Assembly (NCBI RefSeq): GCF_013410945.1
Contig: NZ_JACCCH010000001.1
Location: forward strand, 1,860,001-1,924,000
Length of the DNA: 64,000 bases
Source: Leifsonia sp. AK011
GTDB lineage: Bacteria > Actinomycetota > Actinomycetes > Actinomycetales > Microbacteriaceae
Reading direction: 5' to 3'
Part shown: piece after piece, positions 49,151-60,471 of the stretch
Layout: every line of letters begins with the position of its first letter
How positions within the stretch are numbered: position 1 is the stretch's first letter
Position numbers and translations under genes: made by a program
Notes under the pieces: generated by a model
Seen by the model: only the letters and a program-made list of their open reading frames with translations
Told to the model about the DNA's origin: nothing
Databases searched by the model: none

Positions 49151-50331
49151 GCTGCGCCCCCGAGCTCCGCGATGATGCGCCCCGTGAGGTACTCCTCGAG
49201 AGCGGGGTCGCCGACCTTCTGCACGATCTCGTTGAGGAAGCCGATCACCACGAGGCGGCGAGCCTCCGGCTCGGTGATGCCGCGCGACTGCAGGTAGAAC
49301 AGCTGCTCGTCGTCGAAGCGTCCCGTGGCGCTCGCGTGCCCGGCTCCGAGAATGTCACCCGTCTCGATCTCGAGGTTCGGGATGCTGTCGGCCCGGGTCC
49401 CGCCGGTGAGGACGAGGTTGCGGTTCTGCTCGTAGGAGTCGGTGCCCGTGGCATCCGGACCGATGAGGACGTCGCCCACCCAGACCGTGCGAGCGCCCTC
49501 GCCCTGGAGCGCGCCCTTGTAGTTGACGCGCCCGACGGTGTGCGCGGCCTCGTGGTGCAGGTAGACGCGCTGCTCGAGGTGCTGCCCGGCGTCAGCGAAG
49601 TACAGGCCGTAGAGCTCGCCATTCGAGCCTTCGCCACTGAGGTGGGCCGACGGGTTGACCCGGACCACAGCGCCGCCCAGGGAGATGACGATGTGCGTGA
49701 GCTTCGCGTCCCGCCCCACCTGTGCGAAGTGGCTTGCGAGGTGGAGGCTGTCGTCGTCCCACTCCTGGAGGCTGATGACGGTCAGCGATGCGCCCTGCTC
49801 GACGACGATCTCGACGTTTTCGGCCAGCGTGGCCCGGCCCGAACTGCGGAGAACCACGTGGCCCGTGGAACCTTCCCGAGCGGTGATGACCGTGTGGGCG
49901 GCGCGGGCGGCGTCACCGAAGCCCGAGCGGTCGAGCCCGATCGCGATCGGCTCCTCCCCCGATATCTCCACGGCGAGGGCGCGCTCGGTGCTCGACCATG
50001 CGTTGGCTGCTGCTTTGTCCTCGGGGATGCCGGCGCTCCCGATCCGCGCGTCGTCCATCGCGATCCACTCGACGGTTCCGCTGCCTTCCGGCTGCTCCTG
50101 CAGCGAGTAGGCGCCTCCGTCGAGCGAGCCGTCGATCAAGTCTCGGACCGTCGCGACGGGGGTGAGCTTCCAGTCGATCTCCAGGCCGGTGACATCCGGG
50201 AACTCAGCGGGGTCCGTTGAGGTGAAGCGCTCGGAGCGGGTCTGTACGGGCACCTCTACGGCGCCCCACCCTCCGTCACTGTGGGCCGTAGCTCCGTGCT
50301 GGCCGGGGGTTTGGGTAGTAGCGATGGACAT
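49147..50331 (-). CDS. sufD: Fe-S assembly protein SufD
   Basis: A 394-residue scaffold subunit. The repeated beta-helix core has HVVLRSSGRATLAENVEIVV and IVISLGGAVVRVN, and the C-terminal region [33 protein letters not shown] is typical of SufD. Sits directly after sufB with no gap (50332/50331). Together with sufB and sufC it forms the SufBC2D complex. Confidence 0.95.
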   Translation of the reverse strand: MSIATTQTPGQHGATAHSDGGWGAVEVPVQTRSERFTSTDPAEFPDVTGLEIDWKLTPVATVRDLIDGSLDGGAYSLQEQPEGSGTVEWIAMDDARIGSAGIPEDKAAANAWSSTERALAVEISGEEPIAIGLDRSGFGDAARAAHTVITAREGSTGHVVLRSSGRATLAENVEIVVEQGASLTVISLQEWDDDSLHLASHFAQVGRDAKLTHIVISLGGAVVRVNPSAHLSGEGSNGELYGLYFADAGQHLEQRVYLHHEAAHTVGRVNYKGALQGEGARTVWVGDVLIGPDATGTDSYEQNRNLVLTGGTRADSIPNLEIETGDILGAGHASATGRFDDEQLFYLQSRGITEPEARRLVVIGFLNEIVQKVGDPALEEYLTGRIIAELGGAA

Positions 50332-51750
50332 CTAGCCGACAGAGCCTTCCATGCTCATCTCGATGAGCTTGTTGAGTTCGAGCGCGTACTCCATCGGGAG
50401 CTCGCGGGCGATGGGCTCGATGAACCCGCGGACGATCATGGCCATGGCCTCGTCCTCCGGCATCCCGCGGGACTGCAGGTAGAACAACTGCTCTGCGCTC
50501 ACGCGCGAGACCGTCGCTTCGTGACCCAGCTGTACGTCATCCACGCGGATGTCGATGGCGGGGTAGGTGTCGGATCGCGAGATCGTGTCGACCAGAAGCG
50601 CGTCGCATCGCACGGTGTTGGCCGAGTGATGTGCCTTCTCGTCGACACGAACCTCACCGCGGTATCCAGCGCGGCCGCCACCGCGAGCGATCGATTTCGA
50701 GACGATCGAGGAGGTCGTGTAGGGCGCCATGTGGATCATCTTCGCGCCGGCGTCCTGGTGCTGGCCGGGGCCAGCAAAGGCGACGGAGAGCGTCTCACCC
50801 TTGGCGTGCTCACCGACGAGGTAGATCGACGGGTACTTCATCGTGACCTTGGATCCGATGTTGCCGTCGATCCACTCCATCGTCGCGCCCTCGTGCGCGA
50901 TCGCGCGCTTCGTCACGAGGTTGTAGACGTTGTTGGACCAGTTCTGGATGGTCGTGTAGCGAACGCGGGCGTTCTTCTTCACGATGATCTCGACGACCGC
51001 GGAGTGTAAGGAGTCCGACTTGTAGATCGGTGCCGTGCATCCCTCGATGTAGTGAACGTACGAGCCCTCGTCGGCGATGATGAGCGTGCGCTCGAACTGG
51101 CCCATGTTCTCCGTGTTGATGCGGAAGTAGGCCTGCAAAGGAATCTCGACGTGGACACCCTTCGGCACGTACACGAAGGAGCCTCCGGACCACACCGCGG
51201 TATTGAGCGCGGCGAACTTGTTGTCGCCAGCCGGGATGACGGTGCCGAAGTACTCCTCGAAGAACTCCGGGTGCTCCCTGAGCGCCGTATCGGTGTCCAT
51301 GAAGATCACGCCCTGAGCCTCGAGCTCGGCGTTGATCGAGTGGAACACGACCTCGGACTCGTACTGTGCCGCGACGCCGGAGACGAGGCGCTGGCGCTCC
51401 GCCTCGGGGATACCGAGCTTCTCGTACGTGTTGCGGATGTCCTCGGGGAGGTCCTCCCACGTCTGTGCCTGCTTCTCGGTGGAGCGCACGAAGTACTTGA
51501 TGTTGTCGAAGTCGATGCCCGAGAGATCAGCTCCCCACGTGGGCATTGGTTTGCGGAAGAAGTTGCGAAGACCGGCAAGTCGGGTCTTCAGCATCGACTC
51601 CGGCTCGTTCTTCAGAGCGGAGATGTCGCGAACCACGTCTTCGTTGATACCGCGTCGCGCCGTGGCGCCAGCGGCGTCCGAGTCGGACCAACCGAATTCG
51701 TATTGGCCGAGACTGCCCAACTCAGGGCGATCAATCAGTACGTCAGCCAT
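50332..51750 (-). CDS. sufB: Fe-S assembly protein SufB
   Basis: A 472-residue scaffold subunit. Typical phrases include [40 protein letters not shown] with the Cys, and [20 protein letters not shown]. It carries the cluster-building site with SufD. First gene of the operon. sufS and sufU (cysteine desulfurase and partner) are not within the window. ATG at 51750; upstream promoter in the 245-base region to ctaA. Confidence 0.97.
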   Translation of the reverse strand: MADVLIDRPELGSLGQYEFGWSDSDAAGATARRGINEDVVRDISALKNEPESMLKTRLAGLRNFFRKPMPTWGADLSGIDFDNIKYFVRSTEKQAQTWEDLPEDIRNTYEKLGIPEAERQRLVSGVAAQYESEVVFHSINAELEAQGVIFMDTDTALREHPEFFEEYFGTVIPAGDNKFAALNTAVWSGGSFVYVPKGVHVEIPLQAYFRINTENMGQFERTLIIADEGSYVHYIEGCTAPIYKSDSLHSAVVEIIVKKNARVRYTTIQNWSNNVYNLVTKRAIAHEGATMEWIDGNIGSKVTMKYPSIYLVGEHAKGETLSVAFAGPGQHQDAGAKMIHMAPYTTSSIVSKSIARGGGRAGYRGEVRVDEKAHHSANTVRCDALLVDTISRSDTYPAIDIRVDDVQLGHEATVSRVSAEQLFYLQSRGMPEDEAMAMIVRGFIEPIARELPMEYALELNKLIEMSMEGSVG

Positions 51751-51995
51751 GTGTATTCCTCTTTCCCACCGGTGCCAACCAAGGTGGCAGTACCGGCATT
51801 CCCTCCACGGCAGCTTGGGGTTCAGTACTCGGCAGGCCCGATGTGCGCTGCTCGTGAGTGGCACGGCCGGGGCTTGCTTAGACTGAACCAGGACTCGGAG
51901 TTGTCTCCGACGTCTGCGCTGACTCCCCGGCTTGGGCTGTTCATAGAACCCCATGATTCTACAGGGCACAGCACCAAATAACAGGAGGTTCGGCT
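51751..51995. other. Divergent region between sufB and ctaA
   Basis: 245 bases with no gene. TAGACT at 51879-51884 on the plus strand is a -10 candidate for ctaA. Near sufB, a TGCCA...TGGCA inverted pair occurs around 51784-51800, which could bind a Suf-operon regulator. ACAGGAGGTT at 51981-51990 is the ctaA ribosome-binding site. I see no stronger signal. Confidence 0.5.
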
Positions 51996-52922
51996 GTGAA
52001 AGCCGTGTTCGCTCGATTGCCCAGCGCCGTCGACACGCGTATCCGCGTGTTCGCCATTGCCACTCTCATCGCCCAGATTCTGATCGTGGGCACGGGCGGA
52101 GCCGTGCGTTTGACCGGGTCAGGGCTGGGATGCCCGACCTGGCCGCGGTGCACGGACGAGTCGTTTGTCACAACGCCCGAGATGGGCATCCACGGAATCA
52201 TCGAGTTCGGCAACCGACTCCTCACTTTCGTGCTCGTTCTGATCGCGATCATCATGTTCGTACTGGTGCTGCGCATCCGTCGCGAGCGTCGTGACCTGTT
52301 CTTTCTGTCCCTGTTCATCGGCCTCTACGTGCCGATCCAGGCGATCATCGGCGGCATTACGGTGCTGACCAACCTCAACCCGTATGTGGTGGGCCTGCAC
52401 TACCTGGCTTCCGTCGTGCTCGTCTCGCTGTCGGCAGTTCTCGTGTTCCGCGTGTTCGTCGGACCCCGCGGCGACAGGATCGCTCTGCCCCTGTGGTTCT
52501 CCGCCCTGGTGTACGCCACGGGCGTGCTCACAGCGATGACGATCCTCGTCGGAATTCTCGTGACGGGCTCCGGGCCGCACGCGGGTGACGGTGGAGCTGC
52601 ACGCAATGGGCTGAACCCCGAGTTGCTGCAGCACATCCACAGCTGGCCCGCTTATGCGACGTTCGGGGCGACCGTTCTGCTTGTCATCGGCGCATGGCGA
52701 CTTGGTCAGGCTCGGATGCTGCGCTTCGCGGTCGTCCTGCTCGTCGTCGAGATCGTGCAGATCGCTGTCGGACTCACCCAGGCGCGCCTGGGACTCCCCG
52801 AGCTTCTCGTCGGCATCCACATGGTGCTCGCGTGCTGCCTGGCCGCCGCCATGACCGCAGTTGTGCTCTCCCTGCGCGAGCCCCGGACCGATCCCGCCTC
52901 CGCGCCAGCCGCAGTGAGCTAG
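51996..52922 (+). CDS. ctaA: Heme A synthase CtaA (COX15)
   Basis: A 308-residue eight-helix membrane enzyme converting heme O to heme [11 protein letters not shown] near residues 47-56 carries a cysteine pair comparable to that in Bacillus CtaA, and helices contain the conserved histidines in [28 protein letters not shown] and [11 protein letters not shown] start with strong AGGAGG. Its stop overlaps the convergent ctaB stop by four bases. Confidence 0.94.
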   Translation: MKAVFARLPSAVDTRIRVFAIATLIAQILIVGTGGAVRLTGSGLGCPTWPRCTDESFVTTPEMGIHGIIEFGNRLLTFVLVLIAIIMFVLVLRIRRERRDLFFLSLFIGLYVPIQAIIGGITVLTNLNPYVVGLHYLASVVLVSLSAVLVFRVFVGPRGDRIALPLWFSALVYATGVLTAMTILVGILVTGSGPHAGDGGAARNGLNPELLQHIHSWPAYATFGATVLLVIGAWRLGQARMLRFAVVLLVVEIVQIAVGLTQARLGLPELLVGIHMVLACCLAAAMTAVVLSLREPRTDPASAPAAVS

Positions 52923-53839
52923 AACGGCAGCAGCGGGTCGATCCCGACTGCGAGGAAGACGAGCGTCAAGTATGTGATCGAGGCGTGGAACACGCGCATC
53001 GGGCGAACGTTGCCGTGCCGGATCGCGGTCGAGTACAGACGGTGCGACTCGATGATGAACCATCCGCCGCTCGCGACGGCAACGACCGAGTAGACGAGGC
53101 CCATGCCCGCAACCGGGATGAGCAGGAGCGAGCACGCAACCGTCGCCCACGCGTAGAGAACGACCTGTAGGCCCACCACGGTGCGTCCTCGGACGACGGC
53201 GAGCATCGGCACGTTCACGGACTGGTAGTCGGCGCGGTACCTCATCGAGAGGGGCCAGTAGTGCGGCGGGGTCCAGAGGAAGACGATCGCAAAGAGGATC
53301 ACGGGGGTCCAGTTCAGGGACCCCGTTACGGCCGCCCATCCGATGAGCACAGGCATGCATCCCGCTGCTCCACCCCAGACGATGTTCTGGGGGGTGCGGC
53401 GCTTGAGCAGGAGAGTGTAGACGAAGACGTAGAACAGGATCGCGGCGAGCGACAGGGCGGCGGCCAGCCAGTTCACGAGGAAGCCGAGCCAGAGAACCGA
53501 GACGATCCCCGTGATCCAGGCGAAGGCGAGGGCTTCGCGGTCGGACAGCTCCCCCGTCACCAACGGACGCTTCTTGGTGCGGTTCATCACTCTGTCGATG
53601 TCGCGGTCGATGTAGCAGTTGAACGCGTTGGCCGAACCAGCGCTGAGCGAACCACCGATGAGTGTGCCGAGAACGAGCCAGAGGTTGGGGATGCCCTGCG
53701 CTGCGAGGATCATCACGGGAGCCGTAGTGACGAGCAGGAGCTCGATAACTCTTGGCTTGGTGAGGGCGATGTAGGCCTTGGTCTTACGGATGACGCCGAT
53801 GCGCCCCGTCTCCGGGCGGTCTTCGAGCACGACGTCCAT
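52919..53839 (-). CDS. ctaB: Heme O synthase CtaB (protoheme IX farnesyltransferase)
   Basis: A 306-residue UbiA-family prenyltransferase. [20 protein letters not shown] near residues 74-93 is the prenyl-diphosphate-binding Asp motif, and the second motif is [13 protein letters not shown]. About nine helices. It makes heme O for ctaA, which faces it, so the last steps of heme A synthesis are encoded tail to tail. The start lies 240 bases from the transketolase gene. Confidence 0.95.
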   Translation of the reverse strand: MDVVLEDRPETGRIGVIRKTKAYIALTKPRVIELLLVTTAPVMILAAQGIPNLWLVLGTLIGGSLSAGSANAFNCYIDRDIDRVMNRTKKRPLVTGELSDREALAFAWITGIVSVLWLGFLVNWLAAALSLAAILFYVFVYTLLLKRRTPQNIVWGGAAGCMPVLIGWAAVTGSLNWTPVILFAIVFLWTPPHYWPLSMRYRADYQSVNVPMLAVVRGRTVVGLQVVLYAWATVACSLLLIPVAGMGLVYSVVAVASGGWFIIESHRLYSTAIRHGNVRPMRVFHASITYLTLVFLAVGIDPLLPF

Positions 53840-53918
53840 ACTCTCGATGATAGGCGACCGTCGGAGCGGGGTTCCGTGTCGCGGGCAACACGGGCGGTAA
53901 CACCGGGCGCGGACTCTC

Positions 53919-53924
53919 TATACT
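53919..53924 (+). promoter_or_regulatory. -10 element of the pentose phosphate operon
   Basis: TATACT at 53919-53924 is the best -10 sequence in the 240-base ctaB-tkt gap; GTAACA about 16 bases before it is a weak -35. It would give a transcript starting near 53931 with a leader of about 150 bases before the transketolase GTG. Confidence 0.55.
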
Positions 53925-54079
53925 GGGAATAGCCTGCCAGCCAACAAATGCGGCCCGTCCCCCTCTCCCTGAGTGGTTCGAGGCTGCGGCGACACAGCCG
54001 AGGTCGTCTGTGGCAGGCGTTCGTTCGCCGTGCACCAGCCTTTCAGGCGGCGCCGCTTGCAGAAGGGTTATCAGTCACC

Positions 54080-56179
54080 GTGGCCGCTCTCCAATGGGAC
54101 CCCATCGATAACAGGGCAGTCGACACCGCGAGGATTCTCGCCGCCGACGCCGTTGAGAAAGTGGGGAACGGGCATCCCGGAACCGCGATGAGCATGGCGC
54201 CAGCGGCGTACCTGCTCTTCCAGAAGGTGATGCGGCAGGATCCCTCCGACACCCACTGGATCGGTCGCGACCGGTTCATCCTCTCGATCGGGCACAGCTC
54301 GCTCACGCAGTACGTGCAGCTCTACCTTGGCGGTTACGGCCTCGAGCTCGACGACATCAAGGCCCTCCGCACCTGGGGCTCCAAGACCCCCGGACACCCG
54401 GAGTACGGACACACCGACGGTGTCGAGATCACGACCGGCCCGCTCGGCCAGGGAATCTCGTCGGCAGTCGGCTTCGCCTACGCAGCCCGTTTCGAGCGTG
54501 GCCTGTTCGACCCGGATGCCGATCAGGGCACGAGCCCCTTCGACCACTTCATCTACGTGCTCGCGGGCGACGGCGACCTGCAGGAGGGTGTCTCGTCCGA
54601 GGCATCGTCGCTCGCCGGTCACCAGCAGCTCGGCAACCTGATCGCGATCTACGACTCCAACCAGATCTCGATCGAGGACGACACGAACATCGCCTTCACC
54701 GAGGACGTCAAGGCCCGCTACGAGTCGTACCACTGGCACGTGCAGACCGTCGACTGGAAGAAGACCGGCGAGTACGTCGAGGACCTCCAGGCGCTCAACG
54801 ACGCCATCGAGGCGGCCAAGGGTGTCACCGACAAGCCGTCGCTCATCATCCTCAAGACGATCATCGGCTGGCCGAGCCCGAAGAAGCAGAACTCGGGCAA
54901 GATCCACGGTTCCGCCCTCGGCGCGGAGGAACTGGCAGCCGTCAAGGAGGTTCTCGGATTCGACCCCGAGAAGACCTTCGAGGTCAGCGACGAGGTCATC
55001 ACCCACACCCGCGAGGCGGTCGAGCGCGGCAAGGCCGCCCACGCCGAGTGGGACAAGTCGTTCGACGCCTGGGCGAGTGCGAACCCCGAGCGCAAGGAGA
55101 TGTTCGACCGCATCATGCGCGGCGAGCTGCCTGAGGGCGTCGAGGCAGCACTCCCCGTCTTCGACGGCGGCAAGGATGTCTCCACTCGTGCCGCGTCCGG
55201 CAAGGTAATCGGTGCCCTCGGCGCCATCATCCCGGAGCTCTGGGGAGGTTCAGCGGACCTCGCAGAGTCGAACCTCACGACGATCGAGGGTGGCGCATCC
55301 TTCATCCCGGCCGAGCACTCGACCCACGAGTGGACGGGCAACCCCTACGGCCGCGTCCTCCACTTCGGCATCCGTGAGCACGCCATGGGCGCGATCATCA
55401 ACGGCATCGTGCTGCACGGAAACACCCGTGCGTTCGGCGGCACGTTCCTGATCTTCAGCGACTACATGCGGCCAGCAGTTCGTCTCGCCGCGCTCATGAA
55501 GGTCCCCTCGATCTTCGTCTGGACGCACGACTCGGTCGCGCTCGGCGAGGACGGCCCGACCCACCAGCCGATCGAGCAGCTTGCGACGCTCCGTGCCATC
55601 CCCGGCCTCGATGTGGTTCGCCCCGGCGACGCCAACGAGACCGGTTGGGCCTGGAAGACGATCCTCGAGCGCCGCAACGGCCCTGCGGGAATCGCCCTCA
55701 CGCGCCAGAACATCCCGGTTTTCGAGCGCGGAGATGGCGCGGCAGAGGGCGACGTGTTTGCCTCGGCGAGCTTCGTGCCGAAGGGCGCCTACGTCCTGGC
55801 AGAGGCCCCCGGCGGAACTCCCGACGTGATCTTCATCGCAACGGGCTCGGAGGTGCAGCTGGCTGTGGCCGCTCGCGCCGAGCTCCAGAAGGAGGGCATC
55901 AACGCCCGCGTCGTATCCGCTCCGTGCCTCGAGTGGTTCGAGGAGCAGGATGCCGCGTACCGCGAGTCCGTCCTCCCCGCAGCCGTCAAGGCTCGCGTGT
56001 CCGTCGAGGCGGGTCTCTCGCTCGGCTGGTCCAAGTACGTCGGGGATGCAGGGCGCAGCGTGTCGATCGAGCACTTCGGTGCATCCGCCGACTACAAGAC
56101 CCTGTTCACCGAGTTCGGAATCACCACGGAAGCAGCCGTGGCCGCAGCCAAGGAGACGCTGGCCGCTGTCCGCAGCTAG
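54080..56179 (+). CDS. tkt: Transketolase
   Basis: A 699-residue thiamine diphosphate enzyme of the non-oxidative pentose phosphate path. [13 protein letters not shown] near residue 31, the TPP-binding [19 protein letters not shown] near 155 and [20 protein letters not shown] near 437 are family landmarks. The GTG at 54080 gives the conserved start [19 protein letters not shown]; the frame is open upstream to 53948 but that part is leader. SD AGAAGGG lies 12 bases before. First gene of tkt-tal-pgi-zwf-opcA-pgl. Confidence 0.96.
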   Translation: MAALQWDPIDNRAVDTARILAADAVEKVGNGHPGTAMSMAPAAYLLFQKVMRQDPSDTHWIGRDRFILSIGHSSLTQYVQLYLGGYGLELDDIKALRTWGSKTPGHPEYGHTDGVEITTGPLGQGISSAVGFAYAARFERGLFDPDADQGTSPFDHFIYVLAGDGDLQEGVSSEASSLAGHQQLGNLIAIYDSNQISIEDDTNIAFTEDVKARYESYHWHVQTVDWKKTGEYVEDLQALNDAIEAAKGVTDKPSLIILKTIIGWPSPKKQNSGKIHGSALGAEELAAVKEVLGFDPEKTFEVSDEVITHTREAVERGKAAHAEWDKSFDAWASANPERKEMFDRIMRGELPEGVEAALPVFDGGKDVSTRAASGKVIGALGAIIPELWGGSADLAESNLTTIEGGASFIPAEHSTHEWTGNPYGRVLHFGIREHAMGAIINGIVLHGNTRAFGGTFLIFSDYMRPAVRLAALMKVPSIFVWTHDSVALGEDGPTHQPIEQLATLRAIPGLDVVRPGDANETGWAWKTILERRNGPAGIALTRQNIPVFERGDGAAEGDVFASASFVPKGAYVLAEAPGGTPDVIFIATGSEVQLAVAARAELQKEGINARVVSAPCLEWFEEQDAAYRESVLPAAVKARVSVEAGLSLGWSKYVGDAGRSVSIEHFGASADYKTLFTEFGITTEAAVAAAKETLAAVRS

Positions 56180-56207
56180 CGACAACAAGAAAGAACACAG
56201 AACACAG

Positions 56208-57320
56208 ATGAGCACCGAATCCCCCACCGCAGCACTGTCCGCCCTCGGCGTCAGCATTTGGCTCGACGACCTCTCTCGTGACCGGATCCAGTCGGGCGGT
56301 CTCCAGAAGCTGATCGCCGAGCGCAACGTCGTCGGGGTCACCACGAACCCGACGATCTTCGCCAGCGCGCTGGCCAAGGGCACGACCTACGACGCGCAGG
56401 TCGCCGAGCTGGCCAAGGCCGGTACTTCCGTCACCGATGCCGTCTTCGAGATCACGACCGATGACGTGGCCGCCGCCAGTGACATCTTCCGCGGCATCTA
56501 CGACACCACGAGCGGCTTCGACGGCCGCGTCTCGATCGAGGTCGAGCCGGGTCTTGCACACGACGCTGCCGGCACCATCGAGCAGGCGCAGCAGCTCTGG
56601 GCCAAGGTTGACCGACCGAACGCGATGATCAAGATCCCGGCGACGGTGGAGGGCCTGGAGGCCATCACCGCGACGATCGGTGCTGGCATCAGCGTCAACG
56701 TGACCCTGATCTTCAGCCTCGAGCGTCACCAGGCCGTGATCGACGCCTACCTCGCCGGTCTCGAGCAGGCTAAGGCCGCGGGCATCGACCTCTCGACGAT
56801 CCACTCGGTCGCCTCGTTCTTCGTGTCGCGCGTCGACACCGAGATCGACAAGCGTCTCGACGCCATCGGTACCGACGAGGCCATCGCGCTCAAGAGCAAG
56901 GCCGGCGTCGCGAACGCGCAGCTCGCCTACCGCGTGTACCAGGAGGCGTTCGCCACCGAGCGCGCCCAGGCACTCATCGCCGCGGGTGCGAACAAGCAGC
57001 GTCCGCTGTGGGCATCGACCGGCGTCAAGGACCCGAGCCTGCCCGACACTCTCTACGTGACGCAGCTCGCGGTTGCCGAGACCGTCAACACGATGCCCGA
57101 GAAGACGCTCGAGGCGACCTTCGACCACGGCGTCATCACGGGTGACGAGGTCACGGGTTCCTACGACGCGGCACAGGCCGTTCTCGACGCGCTTGCCGGT
57201 CTCGGTATCTCGTACGACGAGGTCACCGCGCTCCTCGAGAAGGAGGGCGTCGAGAAGTTCATCGTGTCCTGGAACGAACTTCTCGACACCGTCACTGCAG
57301 CACTCGAGGCGGCCAAGTGA
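56208..57320 (+). CDS. tal: Transaldolase
   Basis: A 370-residue enzyme. The Schiff-base lysine is in [11 protein letters not shown] near residue 143, and GVTTNPTIF near residues 43-51 is the N-terminal signature. Exchanges dihydroxyacetone units between sugar phosphates. It starts 28 bases after tkt, and its stop overlaps pgi as GTGA. Confidence 0.96.
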   Translation: MSTESPTAALSALGVSIWLDDLSRDRIQSGGLQKLIAERNVVGVTTNPTIFASALAKGTTYDAQVAELAKAGTSVTDAVFEITTDDVAAASDIFRGIYDTTSGFDGRVSIEVEPGLAHDAAGTIEQAQQLWAKVDRPNAMIKIPATVEGLEAITATIGAGISVNVTLIFSLERHQAVIDAYLAGLEQAKAAGIDLSTIHSVASFFVSRVDTEIDKRLDAIGTDEAIALKSKAGVANAQLAYRVYQEAFATERAQALIAAGANKQRPLWASTGVKDPSLPDTLYVTQLAVAETVNTMPEKTLEATFDHGVITGDEVTGSYDAAQAVLDALAGLGISYDEVTALLEKEGVEKFIVSWNELLDTVTAALEAAK

Positions 57321-58915
57321 GCGTGAAGATCGCTCTCTCGGGCGCGGCCGCTGAGGCCGTGGACCGGGTTGTGCCCCAGCTCGTGAGCGATCTCGTCGCG
57401 AGCCGGATCACGGGCGGCGACGCCACCCTCTGGGGGCCCGACGCCGAGGAGGAATCGGCCAAGCGACTCGGCTGGGTCGAGGCGGTCTCCGTATCGCGCC
57501 CCATGGTCGACGATATCCTCGCCCTGCGTGACAAGCTCCGCGAGTCCGGTGTGAACCACATCGTTCTCGGCGGAATGGGAGGATCCTCGCTCGCGCCAGA
57601 GGTCATCACTCGCACCTACGGTGTGGAGCTGACCGTTCTGGACTCCACCGACCCCGGGCAGGTGCTCTCGGCACTGGGCGATCGACTCGCCACCACGGCC
57701 GTCGTCATCTCGTCGAAGTCGGGCTCGACTGTCGAGACCGACAGCCAGAAGCGCGTCTACGAGTCCTACTTCCGCGAGGCGGGCATCGACCCGCTCGAGC
57801 GCATCGTGATCGTGACCGACCCGGGTTCTCCGCTGGATGTCTCGGCTCGCGAGGCCGGATATCGCGTGTTCAACGCCGACCCCACCGTGGGTGGCCGTTA
57901 CTCGGCTCTGACCGCCTTCGGTCTGGTCCCCTCGGGCCTCGCAGGAGCAGACATCTCGGAGCTCCTCGATGAGGCTGAGGCCATGATGCTGGATCTGGCC
58001 GTCGACACCACGACCAACCCCGGTCTCGTGCTCGGCGCCGCTATCGCCGGCACCAAGCCCCTCAAGAACAAGCTCGGCATTGTGCCGGACGGAACCCACA
58101 TCCTGGGCTTCGGCGACTGGGCCGAGCAGCTCATCGCCGAGTCGACGGGCAAGCTCGGTACCGGCATCCTGCCCGTCGTGCTCGACGTCAACTCCCCCGA
58201 GCTCAGCGAGAACCTCCCCGACGTGCAGATCATTCGACTCGTCGGAGACTGGGAGGACACTCGTGAGGTCGCTGATGGTGAGATCGAGATCACCGGCACC
58301 CTCGGTGCGCAGCTCCTCACCTGGGAGTACGCGACGGCCGTCGCAGGCCGCCTCCTCGGCATCAACCCGTTCGACCAGCCCGATGTGGAGTCGGCGAAGA
58401 TCGCCACTCGCGCGCTCATCGACAATCCGTCGCAGGCCCCGTCCCCCGCGTTCGTCGACGGGGACATCGAGGTTCGTGGAACCGCTGATGTCGTCGAGGG
58501 AGCCACGAGTCTCGCGGATGCCGTCGAGAAGCTGATCTCGCTGGTCCCCGGGGACGGCTACATCTCGATCCAGGCGTACGTCAACCGTCTCGCCTACCCT
58601 CAGCTCGTCGAGCTCCGCGACTCGCTCGCGGCGCGGTCGAAGCGGCCCGTCACGTTCGGTTGGGGCCCGCGATTCCTGCATTCGACCGGTCAGTTCCACA
58701 AGGGCGGACCGGCTGTAGGCGTTTTCCTCCAGCTGACCACAGTCGAGGACGAGGACCTGCAGATTCCCGACCGTCCCTTCACCTTCGGTGAGCTGATCAG
58801 GGCCCAGGCAGCAGGCGATGCGAGCGTGCTCGCGGACCACGGCCGCCCGGTTCTGAGCCTCACGCTCACCAACCCCGCTGGGGCCATCCCGGTAGTAGTC
58901 GACACCGTCGCATAG
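57317..58915 (+). CDS. pgi: Glucose-6-phosphate isomerase
   Basis: A 532-residue two-SIS-domain isomerase of the actinobacterial tal-pgi kind. [12 protein letters not shown] near 83-94 and [13 protein letters not shown] near 137-149 are the sugar-phosphate-binding motifs; [14 protein letters not shown] and [11 protein letters not shown] are further landmarks. It is distant from the well-known E. coli form. GTG start overlaps the tal stop, zwf follows after 14 bases. Confidence 0.93.
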   Translation: MSVKIALSGAAAEAVDRVVPQLVSDLVASRITGGDATLWGPDAEEESAKRLGWVEAVSVSRPMVDDILALRDKLRESGVNHIVLGGMGGSSLAPEVITRTYGVELTVLDSTDPGQVLSALGDRLATTAVVISSKSGSTVETDSQKRVYESYFREAGIDPLERIVIVTDPGSPLDVSAREAGYRVFNADPTVGGRYSALTAFGLVPSGLAGADISELLDEAEAMMLDLAVDTTTNPGLVLGAAIAGTKPLKNKLGIVPDGTHILGFGDWAEQLIAESTGKLGTGILPVVLDVNSPELSENLPDVQIIRLVGDWEDTREVADGEIEITGTLGAQLLTWEYATAVAGRLLGINPFDQPDVESAKIATRALIDNPSQAPSPAFVDGDIEVRGTADVVEGATSLADAVEKLISLVPGDGYISIQAYVNRLAYPQLVELRDSLAARSKRPVTFGWGPRFLHSTGQFHKGGPAVGVFLQLTTVEDEDLQIPDRPFTFGELIRAQAAGDASVLADHGRPVLSLTLTNPAGAIPVVVDTVA

Positions 58916-58929
58916 CGAATTCGAGCACC

Positions 58930-60471
58930 ATGACACCCGCGCCCATCACCGCAGGATTCAATCCCCTGCGCCTTCCGAGCGATCGCCGACTCAATCGGAT
59001 CGCTGGTCCGAGCGGCCTCATCATCTTCGGTGTGACAGGTGACCTGTCGCGCAAGAAGCTGATGCCGGCGGTCTACGACCTCGCCAACCGTGGTCTTCTT
59101 CCTCCCGGCTTCGCGCTCGTCGGCTTCGCCCGGCGCGACTGGGAGGACCAGGACTTCGCTGAGGTCGTCCACGACGCCGTCAAGCAGTATGCGAGGACCC
59201 CGTTCGACGAGGACGTCTGGAAGCAGCTTGCGACGGGCATCCGTTTTGTCCAGGGCGAGTTCGACGACGATGCCGCGTTCGCGCGCCTGAAGGCGACGAT
59301 CGAGGAACTCGACCGGGACCGCGGAACGATGGGCAACCACGCGTTCTACCTCTCGATCCCGCCGAAGTCGTTCCCGCAGGTGACCGAGCAGCTCCGTAAC
59401 TCAGGGCTCGCCGAGCCCAAGGAGGGCCAGTGGCGACGAGTCGTCATCGAGAAGCCGTTCGGAAGCGACCTGAAGACCGCGCGTGAGTTGAACGACGTCG
59501 TAGAGTCCGTGTTCCCGCCCGACAGTGTGTTCCGTATCGACCACTACCTCGGTAAGGAGACGGTGCAGAACATCCTGGCTCTGCGCTTCGCCAACCAGCT
59601 GTACGAACCCATCTGGAACGCCAACTACGTCGACCACATCCAGATCACGATGGCCGAGGATGTGGGCGTCGGTGGACGTGCCGGCTACTACGACGGCATC
59701 GGTGCAGCGCGCGACGTGATCCAGAACCACCTCCTGCAGCTCCTGGCCCTGACGGCGATGGAGGAGCCCGTGTCATTCGATGCCGCGGATCTCCGCGCCG
59801 AGAAGGAGAAGGTTCTCTCGGCCGTTCGCCTCCCGAAGGACCTCGGAAAGCACACCGCCCGGGGCCAGTACTCGGGTGGTTGGGCCGGGGGCGAGAAGGT
59901 CATCGGCTTCCTCGACGAGGACGGGATGAACCCGCTCTCGACCACGGAGACCTACGCGGCCATTCGCCTCGACATCGACACTCGTCGGTGGGCGGGCGTG
60001 CCGTTCTACCTGCGCACGGGCAAGCGGCTCGGCCGCCGGGTGACCGAGATTGCGGTCGTGTTCAAGCGCGCCCCGCAGTACCTCTTTGCGGAGAGCCAGA
60101 CGTCGGCGCTCGGCCAGAACGCACTCGTCATCAGGGTTCAGCCCGACGAGGGCGTGACCATCCGCTTCGGCTCGAAGGTGCCGGGCGCCGGGATGCAGGT
60201 GCGCGACGTGACGATGGACTTCGGCTACGGCCACGCCTTCACCGAGGCAAGCCCCGAGGCCTACGAACGACTCATTCTCGATGTGCTCCTCGGCGACCCT
60301 CCCCTCTTCCCGAGGCACGAGGAGGTCGAGCTCAGTTGGAAGATCCTCGACCCGATCGAGGAGTACTGGGCCAAGCAGGGCCAGCCCGAGCAGTATCGTC
60401 CGGGAACGTGGGGGCCGGCATCCGCCGATGCTCTCATGGCCCGCGACGGCCGTACCTGGAGGCGTCCATGA
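58930..60471 (+). CDS. zwf: Glucose-6-phosphate dehydrogenase
   Basis: A 513-residue enzyme making 6-phosphogluconolactone and NADPH. NADP-binding GVTGDLSRKK lies at 34-43 and the active-site RIDHYLGK at 202-209. The C-terminus ends with GPASADALMARDGRTWRRP. Its stop overlaps opcA as ATGA; OpcA is needed for full assembly or activity of this enzyme in cyanobacteria and corynebacteria. Confidence 0.97.
   Translation: MTPAPITAGFNPLRLPSDRRLNRIAGPSGLIIFGVTGDLSRKKLMPAVYDLANRGLLPPGFALVGFARRDWEDQDFAEVVHDAVKQYARTPFDEDVWKQLATGIRFVQGEFDDDAAFARLKATIEELDRDRGTMGNHAFYLSIPPKSFPQVTEQLRNSGLAEPKEGQWRRVVIEKPFGSDLKTARELNDVVESVFPPDSVFRIDHYLGKETVQNILALRFANQLYEPIWNANYVDHIQITMAEDVGVGGRAGYYDGIGAARDVIQNHLLQLLALTAMEEPVSFDAADLRAEKEKVLSAVRLPKDLGKHTARGQYSGGWAGGEKVIGFLDEDGMNPLSTTETYAAIRLDIDTRRWAGVPFYLRTGKRLGRRVTEIAVVFKRAPQYLFAESQTSALGQNALVIRVQPDEGVTIRFGSKVPGAGMQVRDVTMDFGYGHAFTEASPEAYERLILDVLLGDPPLFPRHEEVELSWKILDPIEEYWAKQGQPEQYRPGTWGPASADALMARDGRTWRRP

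Noticed and set aside
57161-58936. 591-codon minus-strand frame opposite pgi
   Set aside because: Mirror frame of a well-supported gene; no ribosome-binding site and no family motif.
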